Numbered from the stretch's first letter, positions 22,615-47,524 are shown. The stretch is 64,000 nt of DNA from Tubulanus polymorphus (GCF_964204645.1 NC_134026.1:27608650-27672649), one strand, 5' to 3'. A program made the numbers and translations. The notes: a model not told the origin generated them from the sequence alone.

Positions 22615-25600
22615 ATGGCTGACGCGCGTAAGTTTTACCCGTATTTTGCATTGATTTTCAAGGCAGTTGCTTATCATCGACTTGTTTGAAATTACCACAG
22701 TTGTATCCCATATAATCTCTAGATTGTAATGAAGTAATTTTACCCCGTGTTCATGATAAAATAAGGCTTCAGTTTGCATGTGAAGTTGGCTGTTTTCACC
22801 ATGGCTGTAGGTAGTGAACGTGGACGGGGTGTGGGCATGCATGCATGGCGTCCATTTTCCCTGAATATTTACATCGCTCGTACACTGTAGTAACATTGTA
22901 AGACTAGGCCAACCCCAAATCATTAATTGTTAAAGATAGTAAAGAAATATTTTGGTGTGGTAATGATACATTAAATTTGTTGAGATGTAGGATATTTTTG
23001 TAGACTTCTTTGTTTCTGAACTCGACTGAAGTTAATTATGGACTATATATGATGTCTCTTTGTTATTTCAGAATATCAATACAGTGGATCTGCTGGAGGG
23101 TGAGTTTCCTATATTTCTCTTCATGCTCAAAAATTATTCCGTTTAATTTGATTTTACTAAGTGAGAATTTTTCATATATTGTAAATTATTATTTATATAT
23201 TCGCAGATATGGCTACAGTGGTGGTTATGGTGGTCAACAACAGGCCCAACCGCAAGCTGCTGACCAATCTGGTGGATACTCTCAAGCTAGTGCCGGATAT
23301 GGACAACAACAGGTTGTTATTTGATACTTATGATATTTATTATTACTGTTTGATTCTTCACATGATTGAAATCAGAATCGCAGTGATTCATCATGTTTTC
23401 AATCGAAGCGCTTGCGTAGTGGATTCTTTATTTCAGCTGATTGTTTAACTTATTATTTCCGTGTCATTATTCGCTCTCATTTTAATAATTTTGCCTATAA
23501 ATCTATTCATTGTTGTGATTAAACCAATTAGTTTGTGCTGTGATTTTAAATAGTTTAATACCGTGTTGTCTTTCAGTCAAATTATGCAACTGCCGCATAT
23601 GGTCAACAGGTTCGTTTTCTGTTTTGTATGATTATAATACATATATATATATATATATATTTATATATATTTAGTTATAAGGAAGGCAACAAACAGAGCT
23701 AGAATATTATACACATTATTTAAGTCTTAGTCCATTGATGACCGTTCCGTGCGGCTTTCAAAAGTTCTGCACTACCATTTATTTATCTATTATTCACAAG
23801 GTTTTTTGCACTGAAAGCTTGCTGTGTGTCTGTCTGGATAACTATTTCATAAATGTAGTAATACGTTGAGTGTTTTTAATGTTCCCTTTGTCATTTGACC
23901 TGTTAATCACTGGTTCAACAATTTCAGTGAGTAAGGTGTCATTGTACTAACAATGGTTAAGGTTTATTTATTGCTCACTTATTGTTTGTATGGTTGTTAT
24001 GGTGATTAGATACATTACTCTAGTCTAGTTATATACCTAGTTGATCCTATAACGTTTTTATATGTACTTGGTTTTCTGTGTGCTTGGACTCAGATAGCTA
24101 CTAAATCATGGTAATAATTTCGCTTGAAGAAGTAACTGCATGGACGATAAATATATCAGGCTTGTCGTAATGATTCAATGTTTGTTTGCATTACAGCCTC
24201 AATCTGCGGGATATTCAGCTGCTGGTTATGGACAACAGGCTGCACCACAGCCTGCTCAGCCGGCTTATGACTACAATCAAGGGGGATACCAATCTTCTCA
24301 GCAAAATTCAGCTCCCGCTTCATCATACGGACAACAATACGGAGCTCAGACTGGTAGCAGTTACCAACAACCACAAGCAGGTATGTCTAAAAACTTAGTG
24401 TACATACTAATGATTTTATAATATTTAATCTGTGTGGTTGTGAGCAGTTGAATGATATACATAGTAATACTCATCTCTTACTATGTCCACTTTAACTTGC
24501 TAAATAGATACAGATCCAACATGGCAAGATTGTCATAATATCGTGTCTATTCTTGTCGCTCTATTCTTGTAACAATATAAGTTTTATTCCATGACTGATT
24601 TGAAGTTGTATGACTAGTTCTAACATCCAGATTAGTGATTCAATTTGCTAATAAATAATCAACGAGGCCAAATGTTTTACACCGAGATTCTCTGCTTTTT
24701 ATGTGATATGCACTATCAGTTCTTAATTGTTATTCTCTGTGAAGATAACATCTTAATTGAAAGTGCGAAATAAAATACTGAGTTCCTTGGCAAATCTGGC
24801 TTTTTAATGTCTTCATTTGCCACTCAACTCTGTGACAAAACTTGAAAGACTAACAGATCATGTATGATATGTGTGTGTGTGTTTGACTAACAGGTGGTTA
24901 TGGAAGTGGTGGACCGGCAAGTTCAGGAGGAGGATATGGTGGGTCTGGAGGTTATTCTCAGCAACCTCCTATAGATTCAGCTGGTGGTTATAACTCACAA
25001 CCTAGCTATAATTCTGGTAAGACTATTTTATACGTATGTCCATATGTTTGCTTCTGAAGCACGATAAAGAAACATTTCATTATGTTCGTTTACTGAACCA
25101 GTTACGATAATAAAATTCAACACCGTCAGCTGACATACTTTTTGTTGGTAGTTGAATGACAACCATTTTGCAAAGTTAAGTATTTTTGAGGTGATATGCA
25201 TTAATATACTGGTGGTTAAGAATCCAGACACCTGCAAGCCATACTTAACTTCTCAAATAAATGTGTATTTTTCTTTGGGAGAAGTGTATGGGCTAGAGTG
25301 TTTTTGGTCTTGCTGCTGCCCCTAATAAGTTAAATGGTTTGCGCTTCATAGTCTTAATGAAGTCACCCCAGACATCTCCATTGTCTTGCAGCATATAACC
25401 AGAATGCCCCTGCACCAAGTTATAGTCATCCTGCTTCGAGTCATCCCACACCTGACTATGGTGGACCTCCCCCGGGCGGTCCTACTGGGGGGTTCGATGG
25501 GGGTGCGCCTAGATTCCAAGGTAAGTTTTGTCGTAAAATGAGGTGTCTGGATTATCAGGTAAGATTCAAATACCTGAGGCTATGCTAGGAATTTTGTATT

Positions 25601-28600
25601 CATTCTGGGGAATGAGTACAGTGATTTGATATGAATTTGAAATATTAAGTGATACGTTTGACAATATTTGCAATGAGTTTCCATAGATAATTTGAAATAC
25701 TAATATTTCTATTTTCAGGAGGACCACGAGGTGGAAGTGGTGGAGGCAGTGGTGGCGCTGGTGGATATGGAGGGTAAGTTCATTTATAACTTCTAAATTC
25801 TATTCAGAAAAGATTTTATTGGAATAATATTTGAGGTAGCGTTGCTGTAGATGTAATGATAGACAGATGTTTTAAACTGTCGCAGCTCGTACCTGGTAGG
25901 TTGTTATTATATCTCCTGGAGATAATGGATGGTTATTTCGAACAAGTATGATCATTTTGCCAGTATGTGGTCAGGCTTGATTTGTGTCATAATCTAAACA
26001 AAAGGTTGATATTATATATAAACGTAACATTTTTCTGGTTAATTATTTTCTACGAATGCTACAATCCTGAGTTAACTGTAGTACATTTTTTGACCTGTTG
26101 CTGAAATAACTTGTGTGTGTTTAATATTTGCATTTCTCTTAAAGTGTTTTCTCAACAGGTTACTTAAAAACGGATATAATATCTCATCATTGCTTATGAG
26201 AAACATCAGGGGGAAATTGAAATCATTCTTTAGTGAAAATGTCTCTCAGAACAGTCATTGAATCTGTTATCAGTATTCTTGTACTTGTTTTTTCTTTAAA
26301 GTGTTACAACAATTTTTGTCCATTGCTTTTCGGGGGTTAAAACAATGAAAAAGTTGTAGAAATGGTTCATTTTGCATACGTGAATCTGATATGCTGAGGG
26401 TTACATACTGGTATGTACACATTGTATGTATGTATCACATAAATGAGTAACATCTTAATATTTTCAAAACGCTTACCAAAAAAAGCAAGGTATTGAATGA
26501 AAAGGGAAAAATCTTCATGTGATAATTCAAATGTTGACTGAATTCGTGGTTCCATATTTGAACTGGCGTTGAACAATTTGGGGAAGGGGTGTAAAGGATA
26601 AAGCAATATGAGTAAAACTGACTAAGAATACAGCAACAGAAGTGTGTTAAGAAGAAGACTGGAGAAGTTATTTAACATGTGTGGCTGTCGAGATATGTGT
26701 TTAAATATATCAGTAACAGCCTCCATGTTAAACGTGATTACTATATTTTGCAGCGGTCGACCCGGTGGCTACCAGGGTGGTTATGGTGGTAAGTCACAGT
26801 GCTGGGTCTCAGCCTAGTTTACAACTGCATTCTCTGTTTCTGGGAGGTTGATTTATCAAACTATTTAAAACCGATTCGATAATCACTAGAACAGCCGGGT
26901 GAAATTTTATGCACGCTGTAAGGTCACTATTTTTTTTTAGTTTTTAGAACATTTTTCGAAGTTTAAAAATTTGATGGTGGTTTACATAGTCAACATTTTC
27001 TTCGGTTGAGCGTAATTTTTGAGGTTTTTTATCCCAGAAAGAGAAGTAAAAGAATTAGTGCAATGGTGTCAAGAGCTAAACCTTTTGTGAACCCATTTTC
27101 AGAATGAGTGAATTTTATGTTGAATGTCTCTTCATTGAGTCAATTGTCGAGAGGTTGTGTAGAGTTTTTGTGGTATGAATATCATTGCAGGCTCGTTAGA
27201 AAAGCATTTTCCCTCCACGTTTGATAAGACCCTATGATTTAATCTTCATCGACGAAATGTTCTGAGTTTGACTGAAAGGATCGTTACATTGATTAGATTC
27301 CCATGAGTTAAGTTTTCTCTGGCTGAATGCTACTATCCAAAACCCTGTCTGTGTCTAAGAGACCAAATCCTTTCGAAGTTTACTTTCTTCATTTTCAACA
27401 GGACTGGACTGGATGAGGTGTTGATTGCTGAAGCCTATTTTTACATGAACTAATGCAATTTTTTTTCAGAAGAATCCTACTGAGAATGTTGCTTATGTAT
27501 GAATTTATTTTGTCGGCATAATTACCAATTCTGTGAAGACTGGGTTAGCACTATCTGAGTAGAGATTTAAAATTGAATTGAATAATTTTTTTTCAATTCT
27601 TATCATGAGATTGTGCTGCTGTATGCGTATTTTAAGTGCACATTGTTTTCTTTTGTAAATTTATAAGGAGAATAAAATTTTCTGTGTATTTTTAAAAAGT
27701 GTGAATCTTTTTGTGGCTATGCCACCAGAGTCAGATGTGATTTGACAAAGGTGTAAAAACAAAAGGGATGTTGACTAATGTAAACCACTTTAAGTTATTG
27801 GTCGGGTTCTTAGAAAAAAGTGTTAAAACTGTATTAGAGAACTTTTTTGGTCTTAACCAATGCATAGGCTTATTGATTTTGTGATTAAATAATAGATCTA
27901 AAATCCTTTTTTTTTATTCGAATAATCATGTAGCAACATTTCATATATCATTGTGAAACATCAGTTTTGAAGCTTGTTCCAAGTTTTGACGGCGGTATAA
28001 ATTACAATTACCGGTTAGAGAATTGTGATTGTGATCAACAATTGCTTCATCACTCATATTTCATAGTCGTTCAGATACCAATGAGTTCTTTGTAAACTGA
28101 TTTGATGTTTTCCCTATGTTTACAGGTGGTCAGAATGGAGGTGGAGCCGGAGGGGGCTTCGGAAACAATGGAGGAGAGCAAAAATACGCTCAATCAATTG
28201 ATTCTGTGTTCGTAACTGAGTTACCCGATGATGTGACTGAAGAAGCTCTTAATGATTACTTCGGGCGTATCGGAGTTATCAAGGTAACTTTATCAAGTGG
28301 AGTACAGTCATATATGTCGAATTGTTGGTGTTATATGTTAAATTGCTCATACTGTTCGTTGATAGACTGACAAGAAAACTGGTAAACCAATGATCAAAGT
28401 CTACACGGACAAGAACACTGGACGACCAAAAGGTGAAGGTATCGTCGCATATCAGGACCCAAGTGCAGCTACTGCGGCTATTGAATGGTTCAACAATAAA
28501 GAATTCATGGGTAAAGTGATTCATGTTGAGATGGCGCAGAGGAAAGTGAACCCCGGAGGAATGAGGGGTGGCGGTGGCCGTAGTGGAGGTACTCAATTAA

Positions 28601-29378
28601 CCCATAGCTGTTCAATTGTATTGAAATAAGGGAAATCTTCTTAACTTGAAATTGATGAATATTTCAGGTTACGGTGGAGGTCGTGGCGGTGGAATGGGCC
28701 GTGGTGGTGGAATGGGCCGTGGCGGAGGACAGGGTGGAGCTGGAGGAAGAGCTGGTGATTGGATCTGTAGTGACCCGTAAGTTTTAATGCTGAATTCGAT
28801 CACATGTAGAATTCACTTCTATCAATGGCTGCTATTAATATTTGATTTTGTTGTTTACAGTGGTTGCGCCAACAAGAATTTCTCTTGGAGAAATGAATGT
28901 AACAAATGTCAAATGCCAAGGCCTGATATGGGTGGTGATATGGGAGGTAATAATAGCTTTTTCTGCAAGTAATAAGAATTTCTTTTCGCTTTGATGCGTT
29001 TTACACAATTGTTCTCTCGTAACTGTAGGTGGATTCCGTGGTCGAGGAGGTCGTGGAGGCGGTGGTAGAGGTATGGGAGGCGATAGAGGAGGTCGCGGTG
29101 GACGAGGTGGGTTCGGCGATAGAGGTGGTCGCGGAGGCGGTGGCCGAGGCGGATTCGGTGATAGAGGTCGCGGTGGTGGACGAGGCGGTCGTGGCGGTAT
29201 GGATCGCGGCGGTCGCGGAGGTGGAATGGGAGGTGGTAAAGATAGAATGCAGAGGTAAGCTTACACTTCTTCAAGTATCTATCTTTCCTGATAATTTATA
29301 TGAATTTTAGGCCATTTATAAAAGCTGGATGGTTTGTTTTGCAATTTCAGAAATGACATGAGACAACGACCATATTAA
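22615..29378 (+). CDS. FUS: FET-family RNA-binding protein (FUS/EWS/TAF15, cabeza-like)
   Basis: Nuclear RNA-binding protein that couples transcription and splicing and forms condensates. Fifteen exons: 22615-22627, 23072-23099, 23207-23312, 23577-23609, 24197-24380, 24894-25016, 25392-25520, 25719-25773, 26754-26788, 28126-28283, 28366-28588, 28668-28776, 28861-28946, 29029-29254, 29351-29378, in phase, 511 aa. The N-terminus (about 1-175) is a prion-like SYGQ-rich domain with repeated AGYGQQ and GGYS units, followed by a Gly-rich stretch. The RRM (about 260-345) has RNP2 VFVTEL and RNP1 KGEGIVAY. A RanBP2-type zinc finger follows, with GDWIC and [14 protein letters not shown] repeats lead to the C-terminal RPY, the FET PY-type nuclear localisation signal. 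One gene appears to represent the FUS/EWSR1/TAF15 trio. Two long introns (25774-26753, 26789-28125) sit just before the RRM. Confidence 0.96.
23639..23670. repeat. (AT)n microsatellite
   Basis: About 16 AT dinucleotide units, with one interruption, in a FET intron. Confidence 0.85.
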
Positions 29379-30300
29379 GTAGTGTTTGGATGCAAATCGA
29401 TAGGTTTAAGAGAAGTAAAGAACAATTATATTAAAAACTTAATGGAGCGGCTTCCACCATGTATTCGTGACTACAGAACACTTGATGATGATAATACGCA
29501 TTGAGAATATGTTAGTAGATGGCTGGCTATCGAATGCATTTATTTGAAAGAAAGATATGTCATCTATTTGATCAGCCTCGATCCAGTTTTGGAATTGTAA
29601 ATAATATAACTGTTGTATAGAATAAGCGACGATTGTTTAACTTGTTTCGTACAGCCTGAGGAACCTTTTAAAACGGACCATTTCATCATCGAGATAATGA
29701 GAATAAATTTTGTATGATACTTTTTAAAAGAAGTCTTTATGTTGTTTTACTGCGCGTCATGTCATGTAAAAGAAAAAATTATAATAAAACACTTTTTGTA
29801 TATATTTGAATTTTTCTGTCACTCATTTTCTATCTGCTTGACAATGTCTATGAACCACACTGGCCCTTCTTTACACAGTTTAATTATCTCGATGGATTGG
29901 CAGTTGAAACAGTATTAGCCCTTCAGCAAAGAGAGCGAGATCAAATATTGCCCTTTAAGTGCTGCCCCTATGTGGAGGAACTTGAATGAACATCATACAT
30001 GCCGACACTTCTATGGTGCTTGGTTGTCTTTGCTGAGATGGGGGCAGATTCCAAGAAAAATCTACGACTCGGAAACTACAGGGACTGCTCGACTGCCTAC
30101 TAAGATTTAACACAAATGGGATTTCTTAATTGATGTACAAACAGGTCCCAAAGTTCGATGAGGTTCGAGGGATGAATAATGACAAAGTCTGAGGATTTAT
30201 ATTTATATCCATATATTTACAGAAATTCCAGAGAATAATTCGAAACATACACAACAAACCTAAGAGGAATTGGACATCTTGAATAATAATCGGCATAAGT
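29379..30300. other. Convergent 3' region between FET and COPS5
   Basis: Untranslated sequence. Two AATAAA hexamers, 29702-29707 and 29783-29788, could give tandem FET poly(A) sites. No other gene is seen. Confidence 0.5.
29783..29788 (+). terminator. Poly(A) signal of the FET gene
   Basis: AATAAA about 405 bp after the stop codon, with a second copy 80 bp upstream. Confidence 0.55.
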
Positions 30301-31914
<1,614 letters not shown>

Positions 31915-32601
31915 TGTTCGCTTTCAATTATTTTCACCACACCAGTATCTGAAATAGATTAGGTTGTTTATGTGTTATTAATGCTTGACAGGGAAGAGCA
32001 ATCTTATTCAAGAGAAAGAACAGAAGGGTAAAAAAGGGTGGTATAGTCATAGATACATATCTATATATATGCCAACATAATAACAATTCAATAACAACAA
32101 GCATCAGCAAATACAGATTCGACATCAGTAAACCTATAAAGTATACCTATATATGATTTAATTCAACGTATTCTTCTCAAAACTGTTATCCTATCTAATT
32201 ATATGAGGGTTTTCGTGCAAAAAAATAGTACAAGAAACAAAAAAGTACCATTAATGTCAAATCTCAAGTCTTACCGGCTTGTGCTGCCACCTGTATTTAA
32301 CCCTATCGAACTTCGGAACTATATTTTCTATTGTAGATTAGATTGTATGAGGATTCAATTTAACTGAAACGCATTCGTATATATATACCAAGTATATATT
32401 CTTATCATAAGTCGAAATGAGGTAAACATTTCCAAAGTTCAGTTGAGTAAGTGGCATCCGAATCCGGCTTTTATACCCTCCCTGACAGGTATCACGTGAC
32501 TGTGACAAAATGGTGGATGCTTACTGATCCGAAAACTTCACATAATTTATGGATTTTTCGATCTGCTAAGGCAGCAATTGTGTATCTGACATGACAACAC
32601 T
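31915..32601. promoter_or_regulatory. Bidirectional promoter interval COPS5/ARFGEF
   Basis: 687 bp separate the divergent start codons. TCACGTGA at 32492-32499 is a full E-box palindrome of the USF/TFE type (CLEAR-like context), about 100 bp upstream of the ARFGEF start. The rest is AT-rich without recognisable coding. Confidence 0.5.
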
Positions 32602-43014
<10,413 letters not shown>

Positions 43015-43096
43015 AAACAGACTAAAATGTTGTATCGATTGTGTTGTGCGATTTTAGAAAGCTGGTCGAACATTAAATCTCTTTCTTTGTGTTTTA

Positions 43097-43102
43097 AATA
43101 AA
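43097..43102 (+). terminator. Proximal poly(A) signal of ARFGEF
   Basis: AATAAA 83 bp after the stop codon. Confidence 0.5.
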
Positions 43103-44714
43103 CTATTTTTTACGCATGATTGAAAATGGAAGAGTTGAATTTGGGTTGAATGATGGTGAATATGATCTGTTATTGTAAAAAGCTATTAAACATGAATTGG
43201 TTTGGTTAGATGGGTTATTCAATGGATATCGTTATTACATGGATATGTTCAATTAGCTGTTTTATAATACACTTATTGATTTGCTTTAAATTTCATGTTA
43301 TTTTTATGATGACACCTACATGCAACCTCCCAACATATATTTCAATTTAATATCAAAATATTTTCTTCCCGGCTTCTAATTTTAGATTTTAGTTGGCCAG
43401 TATCTCATAAATATTGATATGTACATGTAAAATGTATATAGTCATATTAAAGTTGTTCATTACATGTATTAATTAGACTGAATTCAGATCTCTCACAGTA
43501 TAACTGTATTCACACTGATCACTACGGATTAATATTGTATATATGTATATTTTTGAATAAGTGTGTTCACATTCTGTTCATAAAAGTAAATTATTAAGTT
43601 GTTCCTTATTCTGCTCAGTGAATCATGTAATTGAAACCGGTATTTACAAATCATTTAAGTGCATTATGCATTTTAGGTCGATACTTTCATTTTCTTCGCT
43701 TCCATTGATAATAGAAATATCGCAAGCATCATCAGCCTTCTTGATTCTGTAAAACAGCTCAATTTTCTTGAATGTCTACCATCTTTCATGTAATTTATCA
43801 CATTGTTCTAGTCTCATTTCAATCTTTCTTCTGTCCAACTCTGTTCATGTCATTTGAACACGCTACTTTTCCCATTAGTGATACATACATTTATTACAAA
43901 TGATTCATTAGCCCCAACGAATTTAACTAGTAATTGCCAGCTGTATGTATATTTTCATTTTAATGTAGAATTTAATTAGTAAATTGTTAAATATTGATTA
44001 TTATGGTTATTACACGTTCTTTTCATTACACATTATGTATTAAATTTTAAGAAAATTTATGTTTTCTAAGAGAAATGCCACACACTGTTCTGGAAATCAA
44101 CAAGAATTTTATCTAAAATTTCTACTTAATTCATTTGATATCTCCGAAGAGCAATTTTCAAATCCACATGATTAGAACTCAACTGTGGCCTTTCTCTTCA
44201 GTGGTTAATATATATATACCTTTCAGTAATTTTCATCCTCCCAGCAATATCTTGGAAAACAAAGTTTATTTGTGAGAGGTTGAATTGAATTACTAACCGG
44301 TATTGATAGTATATTTATTTGTATGTTATATTTAAACCATTCCACAGGTTGTGCTGCCTACTGCCATGTACAGCATAGTGTTTCATATTTATCTCGGTTT
44401 TGGTACAATCTATGTTATCGTAGCCAGCCACAGATAAATGTATTTAAAATTCATTATTACCAACTTTTTGACTTTGACAAAGTTTGTCCCATGATATATG
44501 CTTGTAGCTAAATTTCTAGAAAGCAATGTTCAGATCCTTACTATCAGAGATGGGTAGTTTCTATAAGCAAGTGTGTGCCAAATTCAGTAGTACATCTTCT
44601 GAGTCAATCTACCTAACATTGTGGTATGATGGAGAAACATTTGTGTGTTAATATGGTTAGTTGTACATAATAGCTCTGGTGTTATTGATTCTCGTGTATC
44701 ATATAACATTAGGA

Positions 44715-44720
44715 AATAAA
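44715..44720 (+). terminator. Distal poly(A) signal candidate of ARFGEF
   Basis: AATAAA followed by AT-rich and then T-rich sequence; it would define a long 3' UTR isoform. Confidence 0.35.
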
Positions 44721-44879
44721 ACTTGTATTTCCGCAACATATTTCTATCCTTTTTCACTCTTTATTCTCAAGCTATCAACATCCGGAGGACACAAGCAGTA
44801 GGCCTACTACTGTGCCAAACAATTCATTTATGAAAAGTTTGATTAATTCATATACCATTGTCCACTCAACTAAATCGCT

Positions 44880-44950
44880 ACCGTACCGCGATTCGAACTA
44901 ACCTACAAGTTGCGTACGTTTACCGGATATTATATCGGCACGCTATTTGA
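44880..44950 (-). repeat. tRNA-like sequence, probable SINE head or tRNA pseudogene
   Basis: On the minus strand, TAGCGTGCCGA (44945-44935) resembles a pol III A box. AGTTCGAATCG (44899-44889) resembles a B box and lies about 35 nt further on, a tRNA-like spacing. Stems do not pair well enough for a functional tRNA, so a tRNA-derived SINE remnant is the better reading. Confidence 0.35.
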
Positions 44951-45473
44951 GATTCAGAAATTCCGCTCGGAAACCGTACAGTTTCTAATTTTGTTTCAGT
45001 AAAATGTTCCTACTTGACAATTACTTTATTCGATGACAGCCTGTCAATTCAACTGCTCTGGAGGTCAGATTCACATACATTCAAATGCATTAATGAAGAG
45101 ATCACATACATCGAGTCAGTCAGAACTTCGTGTGAAACTAGGCCTTCGAATCATTCGCCTTAAAGTCAGTCTACTGACTACATTTGTCTAGTGATCACTG
45201 GGGTTCCACTGTCAGTCCGCTGTAGTCAGAAGACATCAAAATTTATAAAGGTACCCAGGAATACAGCATTAACCCTGTCCAGCCATGAATAACAGAATCC
45301 AAAATACTCCTAAAGATATTCTCGCCCCGGCCGTAGGATGGGAATTCATCAATTGATCCTCATTGAGCACGATGAGAGCAAAGAGAAACGAGAAAAAGTA
45401 CGTAAACACAAAACACTAATATTCTCTTCTTTGACTTGTATTTATACAAAGTTTTACAATTGTAATTCAGAAT

Positions 45474-47519
45474 TTATATGATACCAATCTGAAATGATAA
45501 GAAAAAGAAAACGAGGTTTGAAAATCTTTCGCACGAAAAAATTACACGGCGAATAATGTAGAACTAATTTACCTTGTTAGCCGTATCTAAAGCATCATAA
45601 TCGGGCGCTAGTCGTACATAAGCCTTCTTCTCGCCATCGGGTCTAAAAATGAATTGAATTTATGAATTAAGACATTTCGACAGCGTTACCAAGCAACCGG
45701 TCATATCCCACTGCGCAGACGGCTTACCTGATGAGAGTGTTCACTTTTTGTACTACGATATTGTATAATTTACGTACAGCGTATTTAATGGCTGGTTTAT
45801 TCGCTCTTTTGTCGACGATAAATACGAGCGTGTTGTTATCTTCAATTTTCTTCATGGCCGATTCAGTCGTCAGAGGGAACTTAATAATTTTGAAATGATC
45901 CAATCTGAAACGAAAACACGATCATTAACGAATAGCAAATATCAAATTGTAAATAACATCCACAGCGTTAATAAGCAATCACCTTGGTCGCCTTGGTGTA
46001 CTCTTCCTCGGATATTTTGGATTACGCACTAATTTCAAGGTTTTTGGGCGCCGGAAATGAACTGAGGTTCTGATTTTCTTCTGTCTCTTATCATGCACTC
46101 CCTTGGTGACCGCTTTCTTAGCTTTCAAAGCCTTGTCCTTAGCTTTCATAGGAACACCAGCTTTTCCTTTAGTAGTCTTAGCAGGCACTGGCTTAGTTTG
46201 CTTCTTGGTAGGAGCACCTTTCGGCGTCGTTTTGGCAGGAGCTGGCTTCTTAGCACCGGCTTTAGGCTTGCCAGCAGGGGCAGCCTTAGCAGCAGCCTTC
46301 GGAGCAGCTTTGGTCGCTGCCTTCGGGGCCTCTGCTTTCTTAGCCTCCGGCTTTTTGGTATCTGAAATAATCAAAGGTAAGATAGAGATTACAAGTACTT
46401 TTTAACAGAACAGCAGCAGATTAACCCAGCAGAGGAAAACACATATAAAGCCTGAACAACTGGAACTAGAAGAAAAAAGAGAATGATACTTGACTATAAT
46501 CTTCTGCTTTTTTAACCACAGGGGCTCGTATCAGTGTTTAGTTACAGGCACTGCAAAATGGATAAGCTGTTAATCCATTAATCCAGTGTCTATAGCAAAT
46601 ATAAAATAACTTTTTATAAAAAAGCTTTCGTTTTTTGTAGGTTTTTTGCAGTGCCAACAACTCACAAGCCCCCGTGTCCTATTATTTATCAGTTAAATGA
46701 AGGCATCTGAAAAATGGTAGTGTGTCTTATCCTAACCACCCTGGTCCCTCTCACATCTTCAGTCTATGAGTAATATGAATGAATGGTCGCACTGCTACCA
46801 TCTTCAACCGTCAAGGGATTCGAACCCACTACGCTAAAGCTGTTCGCCGAACCCCTTGACCTCACGAGTCGTTGGAGTTGTTACTAGCCGACCAGAATCC
46901 AGTCGTACCAATCACAGCCCTTGTAACAAACGACTTTAGGCTTCTATTGGTTTTCCCCTTTAATGGACCAATCAGCGAACGTTTTACCGAACAAGGAAGT
47001 ATTTCGCAAATCGATATATGACGTTATGCGCAACAGCGCCAGTAATGAAATCACGCTTCGTGAGACCAGGGGGCTGATGGAAGCGAGTTCGGGAGTGATA
47101 CTGGACCCCTGGCAAGCGAGGATGCACTGCACTGTCACTGAACACTTGCTTGCCTTAAACACTCGGTCGAAGTGCTGCGTAGAATAGGCAGAGCTAGAGG
47201 TCACCTAACTGCTGCTATAGCAAAATTGACAGACAGGCACATATAATGTGCAATATTTCAGCTATACTGACGCTACTTGTAAAATACATCCATAGTAGAC
47301 AAAATAAATGTAATAAAATTTGATTGAAGACATGCCGGTGAATAATTGCACTATATGCCCGATTCGCTGATATTTCGGAAAAAATAATTAAATCTCTGTG
47401 ACAACTATCAATTTAACAGTAATTAAAACAGCAAAAAATCAATTAACCAATTAGCGAAGTGTGGTTTATTAAAATAAGATCTTCATTAAATACAAACCTG
47501 TCTTCTTTTTAGGACCCAT
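45474..47519 (-). CDS. RPL23A: 60S ribosomal protein L23a (uL23)
   Basis: Component of the large ribosomal subunit at the peptide exit tunnel. Five exons on the minus strand: 47519-47498, 46361-45983, 45904-45728, 45642-45573, 45488-45474, in phase, 220 aa. The start exon encodes MGPKKKT, and the last exon only IGII and the stop. The conserved core has [59 protein letters not shown] and [14 protein letters not shown]. Residues 8 to about 80 are an Ala/Lys/Pro-rich, histone H1-like extension, making the protein about 64 residues longer than human RPL23A (156 aa). Insect RPL23A proteins have a similar extension. A pyrimidine tract just upstream of the ATG marks it as a TOP mRNA. The 1.1-kb first intron holds a foldback element and a tRNA-like fragment. 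I found no C/D-box snoRNA in its introns. Confidence 0.97.
46519..46676. mobile_element. Short foldback (MITE-like) element in RPL23A intron 1
   Basis: Left arm 46519-46558 starts CAGGGGCTCGT and ends GGCACTGCAAAA. The right arm 46644-46676 is its imperfect inverse, with TTTTGCAGTGCC at 46644-46655 (12/12 match) and ACAAGCCCCCGTG at the outer end. Total about 158 bp. The CAGGGG-type terminus is hAT-like, but no clear 8-bp target duplication is seen. Confidence 0.5.
46810..46860 (-). repeat. tRNA-like fragment (SINE remnant)
   Basis: Read on the minus strand, GTCAAGG at one end pairs with CCTTGAC at the other. TAGCGTAGTGG (A-box-like) runs directly into GGGTTCGAATCC, a perfect B box. At about 51 nt it is too short for a nuclear tRNA, and the A and B boxes abut. 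It looks like an internally deleted tRNA-derived SINE. Confidence 0.4.
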
Positions 47520-47524
47520 GTTGT

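Larger units (their letters stand above)
43015..45473. other. ARFGEF 3' region and convergent interval to RPL23A
   Basis: No supported coding exon. AATAAA at 43097-43102 would give a very short 3' UTR; a second at 44715-44720 would give one of about 1.7 kb. Minus-strand tRNA-like sequence lies at 44880-44950. Confidence 0.5.

Noticed and set aside
22558..22923. 121-codon minus-strand open frame overlapping FET exon 1
   Set aside because: It lies in the bidirectional promoter and first FET intron, antisense to real exon sequence, and resembles no family.
28909..29274. His/Arg-rich minus-strand frame and Val/Glu-rich plus-strand frame in the FET RGG exon
   Set aside because: These are antisense and shifted readings of the GGN-repeat RGG coding exon; the true frame is fixed by the zinc finger and the RPY end.
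46944..47204. Overlapping open frames on both strands in RPL23A intron 1
   Set aside because: No similarity to known proteins, and the intron boundaries of RPL23A are secure; GC-richer sequence here favours chance open frames, possibly old repeat DNA.
45474..47497. Possible snoRNAs in RPL23A introns
   Set aside because: Vertebrate RPL23A introns carry C/D snoRNAs, but I found no paired RTGATGA and CTGA boxes on the sense strand of any of the four introns.
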